From DATLFQ01 sp035540915 (lineage in GTDB: Bacteria; Actinomycetota; Acidimicrobiia; Acidimicrobiales; GCA-2861595), in assembly GCA_035540915.1 (NCBI GenBank), contig DATLFQ010000093.1, positions 1 through 6,408 on the forward strand: a stretch of 6,408 bases of DNA. The letters run 5' to 3'. The position numbers and the translations under genes were made by a program. This document shows, piece after piece, positions 1 through 4,815 of the stretch; the first letter of the stretch is position 1, and each line of letters opens with the position of its first letter. The notes under the pieces are model-generated. The model was given only the letters and a program-made list of their open reading frames with translations, was not told the DNA's origin and did no database searches.

Positions 1-79
1 GGTCGGGCCACGGCCGGATCGCCAGCGAGTCGATGGTGGGCGAGATGGCGGGCGGCACGGGCAGGGACGAAGCGCACAT
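1..79 (-). CDS. Start of an unidentified leftward gene (truncated by window edge)
   Basis: Only the first 26 codons are visible, and the frame stays open to the window edge. The peptide reads MCASSLPVPPAISPTIDSLA and continues IRPWPD. I do not recognise the family. The ATG at 79 is chosen because GGAG lies seven bases upstream and a promoter-like sequence sits at a suitable distance (126-155). In-frame ATGs at 127 and 142 would add 16 or 21 residues, but they lack a clear ribosome binding site and would overlap or precede that promoter. The gene follows the SRPBCC gene on the same strand and may be partly cotranscribed with it. Too little is visible to assign a function. Confidence 0.45.
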   Translation of the reverse strand, partial: MCASSLPVPPAISPTIDSLAIRPWPD

Positions 80-125
80 GGGAGGTCTCCGGATCGGCGG
101 GGCGACGCCGGGGAAGCGTGACGAC

Positions 126-155
126 ATTTCATGTTCATCCATCCCCGCGTGTCAA
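126..155 (-). promoter_or_regulatory. Promoter-like sequence at the 3' end of the SRPBCC gene
   Basis: On the minus strand a perfect TTGACA (155-150) is followed after 18 bases by TGAAAT (131-126), which matches four of six bases of TATAAT. The stretch is clearly more AT-rich than its surroundings. A transcript starting some seven bases downstream would have a leader of about 40 bases before the GGAG-preceded ATG at 79. The -35 box overlaps the stop codon of the upstream gene. This is sequence resemblance only. Confidence 0.45.
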
Positions 156-592
156 GGGCCAGTCGCGGCGCAGTACCGGGCCAGGGCGGCCATGGCCGCC
201 CGGGTCGATCGGCGGACGAGCGCAGCGGCGGCGCGGCCGAGCCCCGGCACGGCGCCGGTGACGGCGTTGTCGCACACCACCACCGTGCCGCCGCCGGTCG
301 CCGGCCCGAGGCGGTACTCCTCCTCGACGCGGACCGGGCCGTAGGCCAGCGAAGCCGCCAACCGCCGCTCGGGGTCGACCGCCCGGACCCGATCGTGGAG
401 TGTCAACCGGACCGGTCCCAGCCGGGTGCGCCAGCGGGCGTCCTGGCCCGGGCGGGGGTAGCCGGCCGGCACGTCGAGGGGCACGGCGCCGTCCCAGAGC
501 GCCACCTCTGCCGGCTCGGTCAGCGCCCGCCACACCCGTGCCGGCGGGGCGTCCACCACCACGGCGGCGACCACCCGGTGCCCCCGGCTCAC
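152..592 (-). CDS. SRPBCC (START/polyketide-cyclase-like) family protein
   Basis: This 146-residue protein starts at GTG 592, which overlaps the stop of the nitroreductase gene as GTGA, so translation is probably coupled. Length and pattern fit the single-domain SRPBCC fold. A first strand (VVAAVVVDAPPARVW, residues 7-21) leads into a helix and the typical ALTEPAEVALW stretch (23-33). Alternating strands follow in the middle, and a long C-terminal alanine/arginine-rich helix (about 117-142) would close the hydrophobic cavity. The family binds lipids or other hydrophobic ligands, and some members are aromatase/cyclases. No substrate can be read from the sequence. No signal peptide is seen, so it is probably cytosolic. 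Pairing with a flavin reductase may mean a shared small-molecule pathway, but that is inference. The family call is fairly firm; the function is unknown. Confidence 0.75.
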   Translation of the reverse strand: MSRGHRVVAAVVVDAPPARVWRALTEPAEVALWDGAVPLDVPAGYPRPGQDARWRTRLGPVRLTLHDRVRAVDPERRLAASLAYGPVRVEEEYRLGPATGGGTVVVCDNAVTGAVPGLGRAAAALVRRSTRAAMAALARYCAATGP

Positions 593-1170
593 CAGCGGCC
601 GCGGTGGATGGTCTCGGTGGCGGGACGGCGCCGGCGGGCGGCCGAGGTCGAGGGACGGTCGTCGGCGGCCGGGTAGCCGAGGGCGACCGCGCCGAGCGCC
701 CGCAGGCCGGGCGGCACGCCGAGGGCGGCCAGCAGCTCGGCCTCGCCCCTCGGGATGCCGAAGAACAGGGCGCCGACGCCTGCGTCCACCGCCGTCAGCA
801 GGAGCAGCATGGTGGCGAAGGCGCAGTCGACCTCCTCCCAGGCGACGGGCCAGGTGGCCCCGGCCTTGTCGGGTTCGCCGTAGCGGCGGACGTAGGTCTC
901 CCGGTCGGCCAGGCACACCACCAGCACCGGCGCCCGCAGCAGGCCGCCCCAGCGGAACCCGGCCCGGTGCTCGACGGGCAGCGTGTGGTCCCAGAACACC
1001 GCCGTCTGGTCCGGCCCCTCCAGGGCCACGAAGGCGACGCCCTGGGCGAAGCCGGCCGAGGGGCCGCGCCGGGCGTTGTCCAGCACGCGGTCCATGACCG
1101 CTGCCGGCAACGGCCGGCCGTCGAAGCTGCGTACCATCCGCCGGCGCCGCACCACGTCCTGGAACTCCAT
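589..1170 (-). CDS. Nitroreductase-family FMN-dependent oxidoreductase
   Basis: The protein has 193 residues, a normal length for the nitroreductase fold. The start is set at ATG 1170 because the product then begins MEFQDVVRRRRMVRSFDGRP, the usual N-terminus of this family. Its arginines, with the GPSAGFAQG loop (residues 36-44), are where family members hold FMN phosphate. The core helix around 115-131 (DCAFATMLLLLTAVDAG) and the GALFFGIPRG strand/turn (133-142) match the conserved flavin-binding half. The C-terminal RRRRPATETIHRGRW resembles the arginine-rich, tryptophan-ending tail common in actinobacterial members. Such enzymes reduce nitro compounds, quinones, enones or other substrates with NAD(P)H; which applies here is not visible. 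It is first in a two-gene leftward unit with the SRPBCC gene and diverges from the rhodanese-MoeB gene across 40 bases. No good Shine-Dalgarno precedes it. Confidence 0.83.
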   Translation of the reverse strand: MEFQDVVRRRRMVRSFDGRPLPAAVMDRVLDNARRGPSAGFAQGVAFVALEGPDQTAVFWDHTLPVEHRAGFRWGGLLRAPVLVVCLADRETYVRRYGEPDKAGATWPVAWEEVDCAFATMLLLLTAVDAGVGALFFGIPRGEAELLAALGVPPGLRALGAVALGYPAADDRPSTSAARRRRPATETIHRGRW

Positions 1171-1194
1171 GGCTGGGAATCTTGACTCGTGAGG

Positions 1195-1200
1195 TAGGGT
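1195..1200 (+). promoter_or_regulatory. Possible -10 box for the rhodanese-MoeB gene
   Basis: TAGGGT fits the actinobacterial TANNNT -10 pattern and lies ten bases before the ATG at 1211, which would give a leaderless or nearly leaderless transcript. A TTGACT occurs at 1182-1187, but only seven bases upstream, too close to serve as its -35. The 40-base divergent spacer (1171-1210) has no strong palindrome and no convincing Shine-Dalgarno for either gene. Confidence 0.22.
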
Positions 1201-1210
1201 TTCACCACCC

Positions 1211-2371
1211 ATGGCGTCCTCCCGCGAGCTTCTCGCCCAGGCCAAGCAGCACATCCGCGAGATCGACGGAGCCGATGCGGAGGCCCGGCTCGGCGAGGTC
1301 CTGATCCTGGACGTCCGAGAGCCCGACGAGTACGAGCAGGGCGCCATCCCCGGTGCGCTGCACATCCCCCGGGGCCACCTGGAGGGCCAGATCGAGGGCC
1401 GGGCGCCGGACAAGTCGCGCCCCGTCGTCGTGCACTGCGCCAGTGGCTTCCGCTCCGCCTTCGCGGCCAAGACGCTGCAGGACCTGGGCTACGCCGACGT
1501 GGCCAGCCTGGCCGGCGGCTTCAACCGGTGGAAGGACGAGGGCCGCCCGTGGCGGGTGCCCCAGACCCTGTCGCCGGACCAGCGCAACCGCTACCAGCGC
1601 CACCTGCTGCTTCCCGAGGTCGGCGAGGCGGGCCAGCAGAAGCTGCTCGACGCCAAGGTCCTCCTGCTCGGTGCCGGCGGCCTCGGTTCGCCGGCCGCCC
1701 TCTACCTGGCCGCCGCCGGGGTCGGCACGCTCGGCATCGTCGACATGGACGTGGTCGACGCCTCCAACCTGCAGCGCCAGGTCCTGCACAACATGGACCG
1801 GGTGGGCGACCGCAAGGTCGACTCGGCCAAGAAGACGCTGACCGCGCTGAACCCCGACGTCACCGTGGCCACCTACGACGTGCGCCTGGGCGCCGACAAC
1901 ATCCTCGACGTGATCGACGGCTACGACGTCATCGTCGACGGGACGGACAACTTCCCGACCCGCTACCTCGTCAACGACGCGTCGCTGCTCAAGCGCATCC
2001 CGGTCGTGCACGGTTCCATCTTCCGCTTCGACGGGCAGGCCACCGTGTTCGCGCCCTACCAGGGCCCGTGCTACCGCTGCATGGTGGCCGAGCCTCCACC
2101 GCCCGAGCTGGCACCGTCGTGCGCCGAAGCGGGCGTGCTGGGCGTGCTGCCGGGGATCGTCGGCTCCATCCAGGCCATGGAGACGGTGAAGCTGCTCCTC
2201 GGCCTGGGTGACCCGCTCATCGGCCGGCTGCTGGCCTACGACGCGCTGGAGATGTCGTTCCGTACCTTCAAGGTGCAGCGTGACCCGCAGTGCCCGGCCT
2301 GCGGCGAGGACGCTCCCCCCATCACAATCGCCGAGTACGACCAGTTCTGCATGCCCCATCCGCGGGGCTGA
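1211..2371 (+). CDS. moeB: Rhodanese-MoeB/ThiF fusion: sulfur-carrier adenylyltransferase/sulfurtransferase
   Basis: The 386-residue protein has an N-terminal rhodanese domain (about 15-115) with active-site loop CASGFRS (Cys76), then an E1-like adenylyltransferase (about 120-370). The latter shows the ATP loop GAGGLGSPAA (154-163), the acidic strand end DMDVV (178-182), NLQRQ (186-190), Lys202, and DGTDN (243-247). Two cysteine pairs, CYRC (287/290) and CPAC (361/364), should bind zinc. Cys304 in SCAEAGVLG matches the conserved E1 cysteine. Family members adenylate the C-terminal glycine of a ubiquitin-like sulfur carrier (MoaD, ThiS, CysO) and help convert it to a thiocarboxylate, with the rhodanese supplying persulfide sulfur. 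MoeZ and human MOCS3 carry the rhodanese at the C-terminus, so the order here is swapped. No carrier gene is in the window, so molybdenum cofactor, tRNA thiolation or cysteine synthesis cannot be told apart. Confidence 0.92.
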   Translation: MASSRELLAQAKQHIREIDGADAEARLGEVLILDVREPDEYEQGAIPGALHIPRGHLEGQIEGRAPDKSRPVVVHCASGFRSAFAAKTLQDLGYADVASLAGGFNRWKDEGRPWRVPQTLSPDQRNRYQRHLLLPEVGEAGQQKLLDAKVLLLGAGGLGSPAALYLAAAGVGTLGIVDMDVVDASNLQRQVLHNMDRVGDRKVDSAKKTLTALNPDVTVATYDVRLGADNILDVIDGYDVIVDGTDNFPTRYLVNDASLLKRIPVVHGSIFRFDGQATVFAPYQGPCYRCMVAEPPPPELAPSCAEAGVLGVLPGIVGSIQAMETVKLLLGLGDPLIGRLLAYDALEMSFRTFKVQRDPQCPACGEDAPPITIAEYDQFCMPHPRG

Positions 2372-2372
2372 G

Positions 2373-2402
2373 CTCGCCGGCGGGTCCCGGGCGGCCGGCG
2401 AG
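2373..2402 (+). terminator. GC-rich hairpin right after the rhodanese-MoeB stop
   Basis: CTCGCCGGC (2373-2381) and GCCGGCGAG (2394-2402) form a perfect 9-bp stem around a 12-base loop, beginning one base after the TGA. No T-run follows, as is common for actinobacterial hairpin terminators. The position directly after the stop supports a terminator or 3'-end stabiliser. The same hairpin could stop leftward transcription from the small HTH gene. Confidence 0.5.
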
Positions 2403-2475
2403 GCGGTACACCAGCTTCAGACCGGACCACACGTCGTCGACGGCGCACACCGTGGTGTCGACGGGCCCGGGTCGA

Positions 2476-2491
2476 GTGCGGGATCCCGCAC
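2476..2491. repeat. Perfect 16-bp palindrome
   Basis: GTGCGGGATCCCGCAC is fully self-complementary, with no loop. It lies in the middle of the convergent intergenic region and has no T-run, so it could be a protein-binding site, part of a bidirectional terminator, or chance in GC-rich sequence. No second copy is seen in the window. Confidence 0.35.
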
Positions 2492-2568
2492 CGCGTCCTC
2501 GGTGAGGTCGGTGGGCACCTTTCGGCGCCCACTCGGGCCAGGGCACCCACGGGGCGCCGGTGGCCACC

Positions 2569-2793
2569 TCAGTTCCCGCCGCCCTGCGCCCGGCCGGCCA
2601 CCAGCTGGTGGACCCGCTGGTGGCTCAGCTCGAAGGCCCGGGCGATCTCCCGGGTGGAGGCGCCGGCCTGGTACAGCCGGCGCAGCGCGTGCTGGTAGCG
2701 CACGCGGGCCAGGTCCGCCTGGGCCTGCGCGTGGGTCGAGGCGGCCTGGGCCTCGCGCGCTTCGGCCAGCAGCAGTTCGTCGAGCGGCGCCAT
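2569..2793 (-). CDS. Small helix-turn-helix DNA-binding protein
   Basis: The protein has 74 residues from ATG 2793. Residues 4-43 are a charged, alanine-rich stretch (LLLAEAREAQAAS...) likely to form one long helix, perhaps a dimerising coiled coil. A helix-turn-helix follows at about 45-68: ASTREIARAFELSHQRVHQL, where STREIARAF is the first helix, the turn falls at ELS, and HQRVHQLVA is the recognition helix. This resembles sigma-factor region 4 and other small actinobacterial HTH proteins ending in an SHQRVHQ-type helix. No ligand or metal site and no other domain is visible. The ATG directly abuts a perfect palindrome, with a -10-like TACACT six bases upstream, so the mRNA is probably leaderless and the gene probably autoregulated. 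It diverges from the LpdA-like gene and likely controls it. The DNA-binding role is well supported; the target is inferred. Confidence 0.82.
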   Translation of the reverse strand: MAPLDELLLAEAREAQAASTHAQAQADLARVRYQHALRRLYQAGASTREIARAFELSHQRVHQLVAGRAQGGGN

Positions 2794-2814
2794 GTGTCTA
2801 GTGTAACTAGACAC
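2794..2814. promoter_or_regulatory. Perfect 9-3-9 palindrome, likely operator between HTH and reductase genes
   Basis: GTGTCTAGT (2794-2802) and ACTAGACAC (2806-2814) are exact reverse complements separated by GTA. At 21 bp with dyad symmetry it suits a dimeric HTH protein. It is AT-richer than all surrounding DNA, begins at the base next to the HTH start codon, and contains that gene's putative -10. It lies 28 bases before the reductase ATG. Binding would block leftward transcription and could affect rightward transcription. That the neighbouring HTH protein is the binder is inference from position. Confidence 0.68.
2800..2805 (-). promoter_or_regulatory. -10 element of leaderless HTH gene promoter
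   Basis: On the minus strand TACACT (2805-2800) fits TANNNT and is followed by exactly six bases and then ATG 2793. That is the spacing expected when transcription begins at the A of the start codon. The -35 region (TGCCCA, 2828-2823) is poor. There is no Shine-Dalgarno, consistent with a leaderless mRNA. Confidence 0.5.
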
Positions 2815-2834
2815 CGTCGCCGTGGGCATAGCCT
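2808..2834 (+). promoter_or_regulatory. Possible promoter of the LpdA-like gene
   Basis: TAGACA (2808-2813) matches five of six bases of TTGACA and lies in the right arm of the palindrome. TAGCCT (2829-2834) fits TANNNT and sits eight bases before ATG 2843, allowing a leaderless mRNA. The 15-base spacing is shorter than usual, so this is tentative. The overlap would let a palindrome-bound protein control this gene. Confidence 0.33.
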
Positions 2835-2842
2835 GGCCCGGC

Positions 2843-4207
2843 ATGGTGCGCTTCGTGGTGATCGGCGCGGGCCCGGCGGGCGTGCAGGCCGCCACCTTGG
2901 CCGCCCGCCTCGGCGCCGAGGTGACGGTGGTCGAGCGGGAGATTCTGGGCGGCGCCGCCAACCTCTGGGACTGCATCCCGTCCAAGGCCATGATCGCCAC
3001 CGGCGGCTACGTTTCGCTGGCCCGCCGGTCAGCCGGGATGGGCCTCGCTGCGATGGAACCGGCCGTCGACCTGGCTGCCCTGCGGGCCCGCATCGGCGCG
3101 GTGGAGGAGCACCTGCGTGCGTCGGTCGCGTCGCTGCTGCGCGACCAGGGGGTGCGCGTGATCGCCGGCACGGGCCGGCTGAAGGGTCCGCACGAGGTGG
3201 TGGCCGAGACCGACCGGGGGCTGGAGGAGCTGCCGGCCGACGCCGTCCTGCTGGCCACCGGCAGCCGGCCCCGTGTCCCGGAGTGGGCCGAGCCCGACGG
3301 CGTGCGGGTGCTCACGACGCGCCAGGCCTACCCGCCGCCCGAGCTGCCGCGGCACATGGTGGTGATCGGGTCGGGGGTGACGGGCGTGGAGTTCGTGCAC
3401 CTCTTCCGCAGCTTCGGCGCCGCGGTGACCCTGATCGTCAGCCGCCAGCAGGTGCTGCCGCAGAAGGACCCCGAGGTGGCGGCCGCCCTGGAGGACGATT
3501 TCCTGCGCACCGGCGTGCGGCTGTTCAAGGGCGCCCGGGCGGTGGGCATCGAGCGCGACGGCGACGGCGACGGGGTCGTGGTCCGGTGTGACGACGGGCG
3601 CTCGGCGGCCGGCAGCCACGCCCTGCTGGCCATCGGCTCGCTGCCCAACTCCGAGAGCCTCGGGCTGGAGGCGGCCGGCATCGAGGCGGATTCGGCCGGG
3701 CACGTGCCCGTCAACCACCACTGCCAGACCGCCGTCGGGCACATCTACGCGGCCGGCGACCTGTCCGGCAAGCTGCCCCTGGCGTCGGTGGCGTCGATGC
3801 AGGGCCGCAAGGTGGCCGAGCACGTGATGGGCCTGCACAGCCGCCAGCACCGCCATCTCGACTACGAGAAGGCGGCGAGCGCCATCTTCACCGAGCCCGA
3901 GATCGCCGACGTCGGCCTGGCCGAGGCCGAGGCGTTCGCCATCGGCCGCAAGATCCGGGTCACCAAGGTGCCGTTCGCCGCCAATGCCCGGGCGCTCATC
4001 GACGGCGATCCCCGAGGCTTCGTCAAGATCGTCTCGGACCCGGCCACCGGGGTGGTCCTCGGCGGCTCGATCGTCGGCCGGGGCGCCGCCGAGCTGATCT
4101 CGGTCCTCGCCCTCGCCGTCACCGCCCACCTCAAGGTCAGCGACATCGTCGAGAGCCTCCTGGTCCACCCCGCTCTCGCCGAAGCCCTCGCCGACGCCGC
4201 TGAGTGA
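2843..4207 (+). CDS. lpdA: LpdA-like FAD-dependent NAD(P)H oxidoreductase (pyridine nucleotide-disulfide oxidoreductase family)
   Basis: The protein has 454 residues from ATG 2843; a GTG at 2822 in the same frame would add seven, but MVRFVVIGAGPAG starts directly on the FAD strand. Domains in order: FAD loop GAGPAG (8-13), redox segment GGAANLWDCIPSK (36-48), NAD(P) loop GSGVTG (176-181), the second FAD motif YAAGD (302-306), and a dimerisation domain (about 340-454). The first cysteine of the usual CxxxxC pair is Ala39 and only Cys44 remains, so normal dithiol chemistry is ruled out. The same loss occurs in M. tuberculosis LpdA (Rv3303c), a quinone reductase rather than a lipoamide dehydrogenase. 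Unlike my recollection of Rv3303c, the His-Glu pair in HPALAE (His442, Glu447) is kept. The strand after the NAD loop ends LIVSRQQ with no acidic residue, which may favour NADPH. The gene diverges from the HTH gene across a palindrome that probably regulates it. Confidence 0.86.
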   Translation: MVRFVVIGAGPAGVQAATLAARLGAEVTVVEREILGGAANLWDCIPSKAMIATGGYVSLARRSAGMGLAAMEPAVDLAALRARIGAVEEHLRASVASLLRDQGVRVIAGTGRLKGPHEVVAETDRGLEELPADAVLLATGSRPRVPEWAEPDGVRVLTTRQAYPPPELPRHMVVIGSGVTGVEFVHLFRSFGAAVTLIVSRQQVLPQKDPEVAAALEDDFLRTGVRLFKGARAVGIERDGDGDGVVVRCDDGRSAAGSHALLAIGSLPNSESLGLEAAGIEADSAGHVPVNHHCQTAVGHIYAAGDLSGKLPLASVASMQGRKVAEHVMGLHSRQHRHLDYEKAASAIFTEPEIADVGLAEAEAFAIGRKIRVTKVPFAANARALIDGDPRGFVKIVSDPATGVVLGGSIVGRGAAELISVLALAVTAHLKVSDIVESLLVHPALAEALADAAE

Positions 4208-4221
4208 CCCTCCACCCCCGT

Positions 4222-4275
4222 GCGAACCTGGCGCCATATCGCGCACCAGGGCGCGCGATTCGCGGTCAGGTTCGG
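4222..4275 (-). repeat. Left copy of 54-base inverted repeat flanking the acetyltransferase gene
   Basis: Read on the minus strand from 4275 to 4222, this matches 4749-4802 (plus strand) at 42 of 54 positions without gaps. It has CCGAACC, five variable bases, an exact 14-base core GCGAATCGCGCGCC (4263-4250), then GCGCGAT and a weaker tail. It covers the acetyltransferase stop codon and last residues (NRT). Its outer ends also pair with each other (CGAACCTG at 4223-4230 with CAGGTTCG at 4267-4274), so the whole element can fold back. Confidence 0.65.
4238..4259. terminator. Hairpin between convergent LpdA-like and acetyltransferase genes
   Basis: ATCGCGC (4238-4244) pairs with GCGCGAT (4253-4259) around an eight-base loop. 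The outer 8-bp arms at 4223-4230 and 4267-4274 could extend the structure. It lies between two converging genes and could end transcripts in both directions. There is no T-run, so termination is inferred from position and stem strength. It is part of the flanking repeat described separately. Confidence 0.5.
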
Positions 4276-4727
4276 TTGACGCCGTCGACGCGGCGCGCCA
4301 TCACAACGTGCGGGCCGATGCCGGGCTCGTCGAAGGGCGCGCCCTGGACGGAGAACCCGGCCCGCTCGTAGAAGGGAACGGCCGGCAGGCGGGCGTTGCA
4401 CCACAGCAGGCCGCCGCCGTGGGCGGCGACGTGGGTGAGGACGGCGGCGAGGGCGGCCCCGCCGACGCCTCGTCCCCGCCACCCCTCCTCGGTGGCCATG
4501 CCCCGCAGCCGCCACGCGTCGACGGTGCCGTCCTCCCATGGCGGCCGCTCACGGCGGACCGTGGCGGTGCCGACCACCCGGCCGTCGCCGTCGATCGCGG
4601 CGAAGTGGCCGCTGTGGGGATCGTCGTCGCCCGGCAGCGCCATGTCCTCGACCCGCTGGTGGGGGCGCAGCACCCGCTGGCGGAGCGGGAACGTCACCTC
4701 GGCGGGCACGCGCTCCACCTTGATCAT
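4266..4727 (-). CDS. GNAT-family N-acetyltransferase
   Basis: The protein has 153 residues, a normal size for a single GNAT domain, from ATG 4727 with AAGG ten bases upstream. Motif A, the acetyl-CoA pyrophosphate loop, is at RGRGVG (84-89), preceded by strand WRLRGMATE (72-80). Motif B shows CNARLPAVPFYERAGF (110-125), with Tyr120 in the place of the usual general-acid tyrosine. The N-terminal LRQRVLRPHQ (15-24) with LPGDDDPHSGHFAAIDGDG (31-49) is typical of a common actinobacterial GNAT subgroup. GNAT enzymes move the acetyl group of acetyl-CoA to amines; the acceptor cannot be predicted. No signal peptide or membrane segment is seen, so it should be cytosolic. It follows the carboxylase gene on the same strand but is separated by 88 bases holding a strong hairpin, so it probably has its own promoter. 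Both ends are bracketed by related inverted repeats. Confidence 0.87.
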   Translation of the reverse strand: MIKVERVPAEVTFPLRQRVLRPHQRVEDMALPGDDDPHSGHFAAIDGDGRVVGTATVRRERPPWEDGTVDAWRLRGMATEEGWRGRGVGGAALAAVLTHVAAHGGGLLWCNARLPAVPFYERAGFSVQGAPFDEPGIGPHVVMARRVDGVNRT

Positions 4728-4748
4728 CGCCCGGCACCTTGCTCGGCT

Positions 4749-4802
4749 CCGAACCGGTGTGCGAATCGCGCGCCGGGGCGCGCGATCTGGCCCCCCGTCC
4801 GC
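4749..4802 (+). repeat. Right copy of 54-base inverted repeat flanking the acetyltransferase gene
   Basis: This plus-strand element is the inverted partner of 4222-4275 (42 of 54 bases the same). The exact shared core is GCGAATCGCGCGCC at 4761-4774, and CCGAACC at 4749-4755 is shared at the same five-base spacing. It occupies most of the gap between the carboxylase stop and the acetyltransferase start. Both copies point outward from the acetyltransferase gene. Confidence 0.65.
4765..4786. terminator. Strong hairpin after the carboxylase gene
   Basis: ATCGCGCGCC (4765-4774) and GGCGCGCGAT (4777-4786) are exact complements with only two bases between, in practice an 8-bp stem with a six-base loop. 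It lies 30 bases past the carboxylase stop codon and before the acetyltransferase start, which suits a terminator separating the two leftward genes. On the minus strand it is followed by TCGCACACC rather than a T-run. Confidence 0.55.
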
Positions 4803-4815
4803 GGAGGCGCGGGCG

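Larger units (their letters stand above)
2372..2567 (-). other. Intergenic stretch with possible broken or short leftward reading frame
   Basis: Between the convergent rhodanese-MoeB and HTH genes, coding-like blocks occur on the minus strand but switch frame. Starting at GTG 2567, two bases after the HTH stop, codons down to about 2523 nearly all end in G or C (VATGAPWVPWPEWAP). The signal then moves to another frame (2518 to about 2468, VPTDLTEDAVRDPALDP). It then returns to the first frame (PVDTTVCAVDDVWSGLKLVY, then RLAGRPGPAGELSP), running into the moeB end. Read without repair, the first frame is open from 2567 to 2322 (81 residues), with an unlikely basic middle. It may be a decayed gene carrying two compensating frameshifts, or chance in GC-rich DNA. 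I recognise no family. Confidence 0.22.

Noticed and set aside
152..916. Extension of the SRPBCC gene upstream to 916
   Set aside because: The extra N-terminal part is Arg/Pro/Gly-rich and overlaps the nitroreductase gene in another frame. GTG 592 with the GTGA overlap is the natural start.
400..1185. Long plus-strand open frame opposite the nitroreductase and SRPBCC genes
   Set aside because: Its product is Pro/Gly/Arg/Ala-rich with no recognisable fold, and the opposite strand holds two well-formed family proteins. It is an antisense artefact of high GC content.
1182..1200. TTGACT and TAGGGT as a complete promoter for the rhodanese-MoeB gene
   Set aside because: Only seven bases separate the two hexamers, far too few for a -35/-10 pair; only the -10-like box is kept, at low confidence.
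1171..1470. Extension of the nitroreductase gene upstream of ATG 1170
   Set aside because: The extension runs antisense into the rhodanese domain and lacks family similarity; MEFQDVVRRRR is a standard family N-terminus.
1202..2359. Minus-strand frame of 385 codons opposite the rhodanese-MoeB gene
   Set aside because: It mirrors the real gene's codons and is full of His/Asp/Val/Gly repeats typical of antisense frames. The plus-strand product has all catalytic motifs.
2794..3000. Extension of the small HTH gene upstream to 3000
   Set aside because: It would run through the palindrome and antisense to the FAD-binding motif of the reductase; the added residues look like shadow sequence.
3029..4246. 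Minus-strand frame of 405 codons opposite the LpdA-like gene
   Set aside because: Composition is that of an antisense shadow and there are no motifs; the plus-strand flavoprotein is unmistakable.
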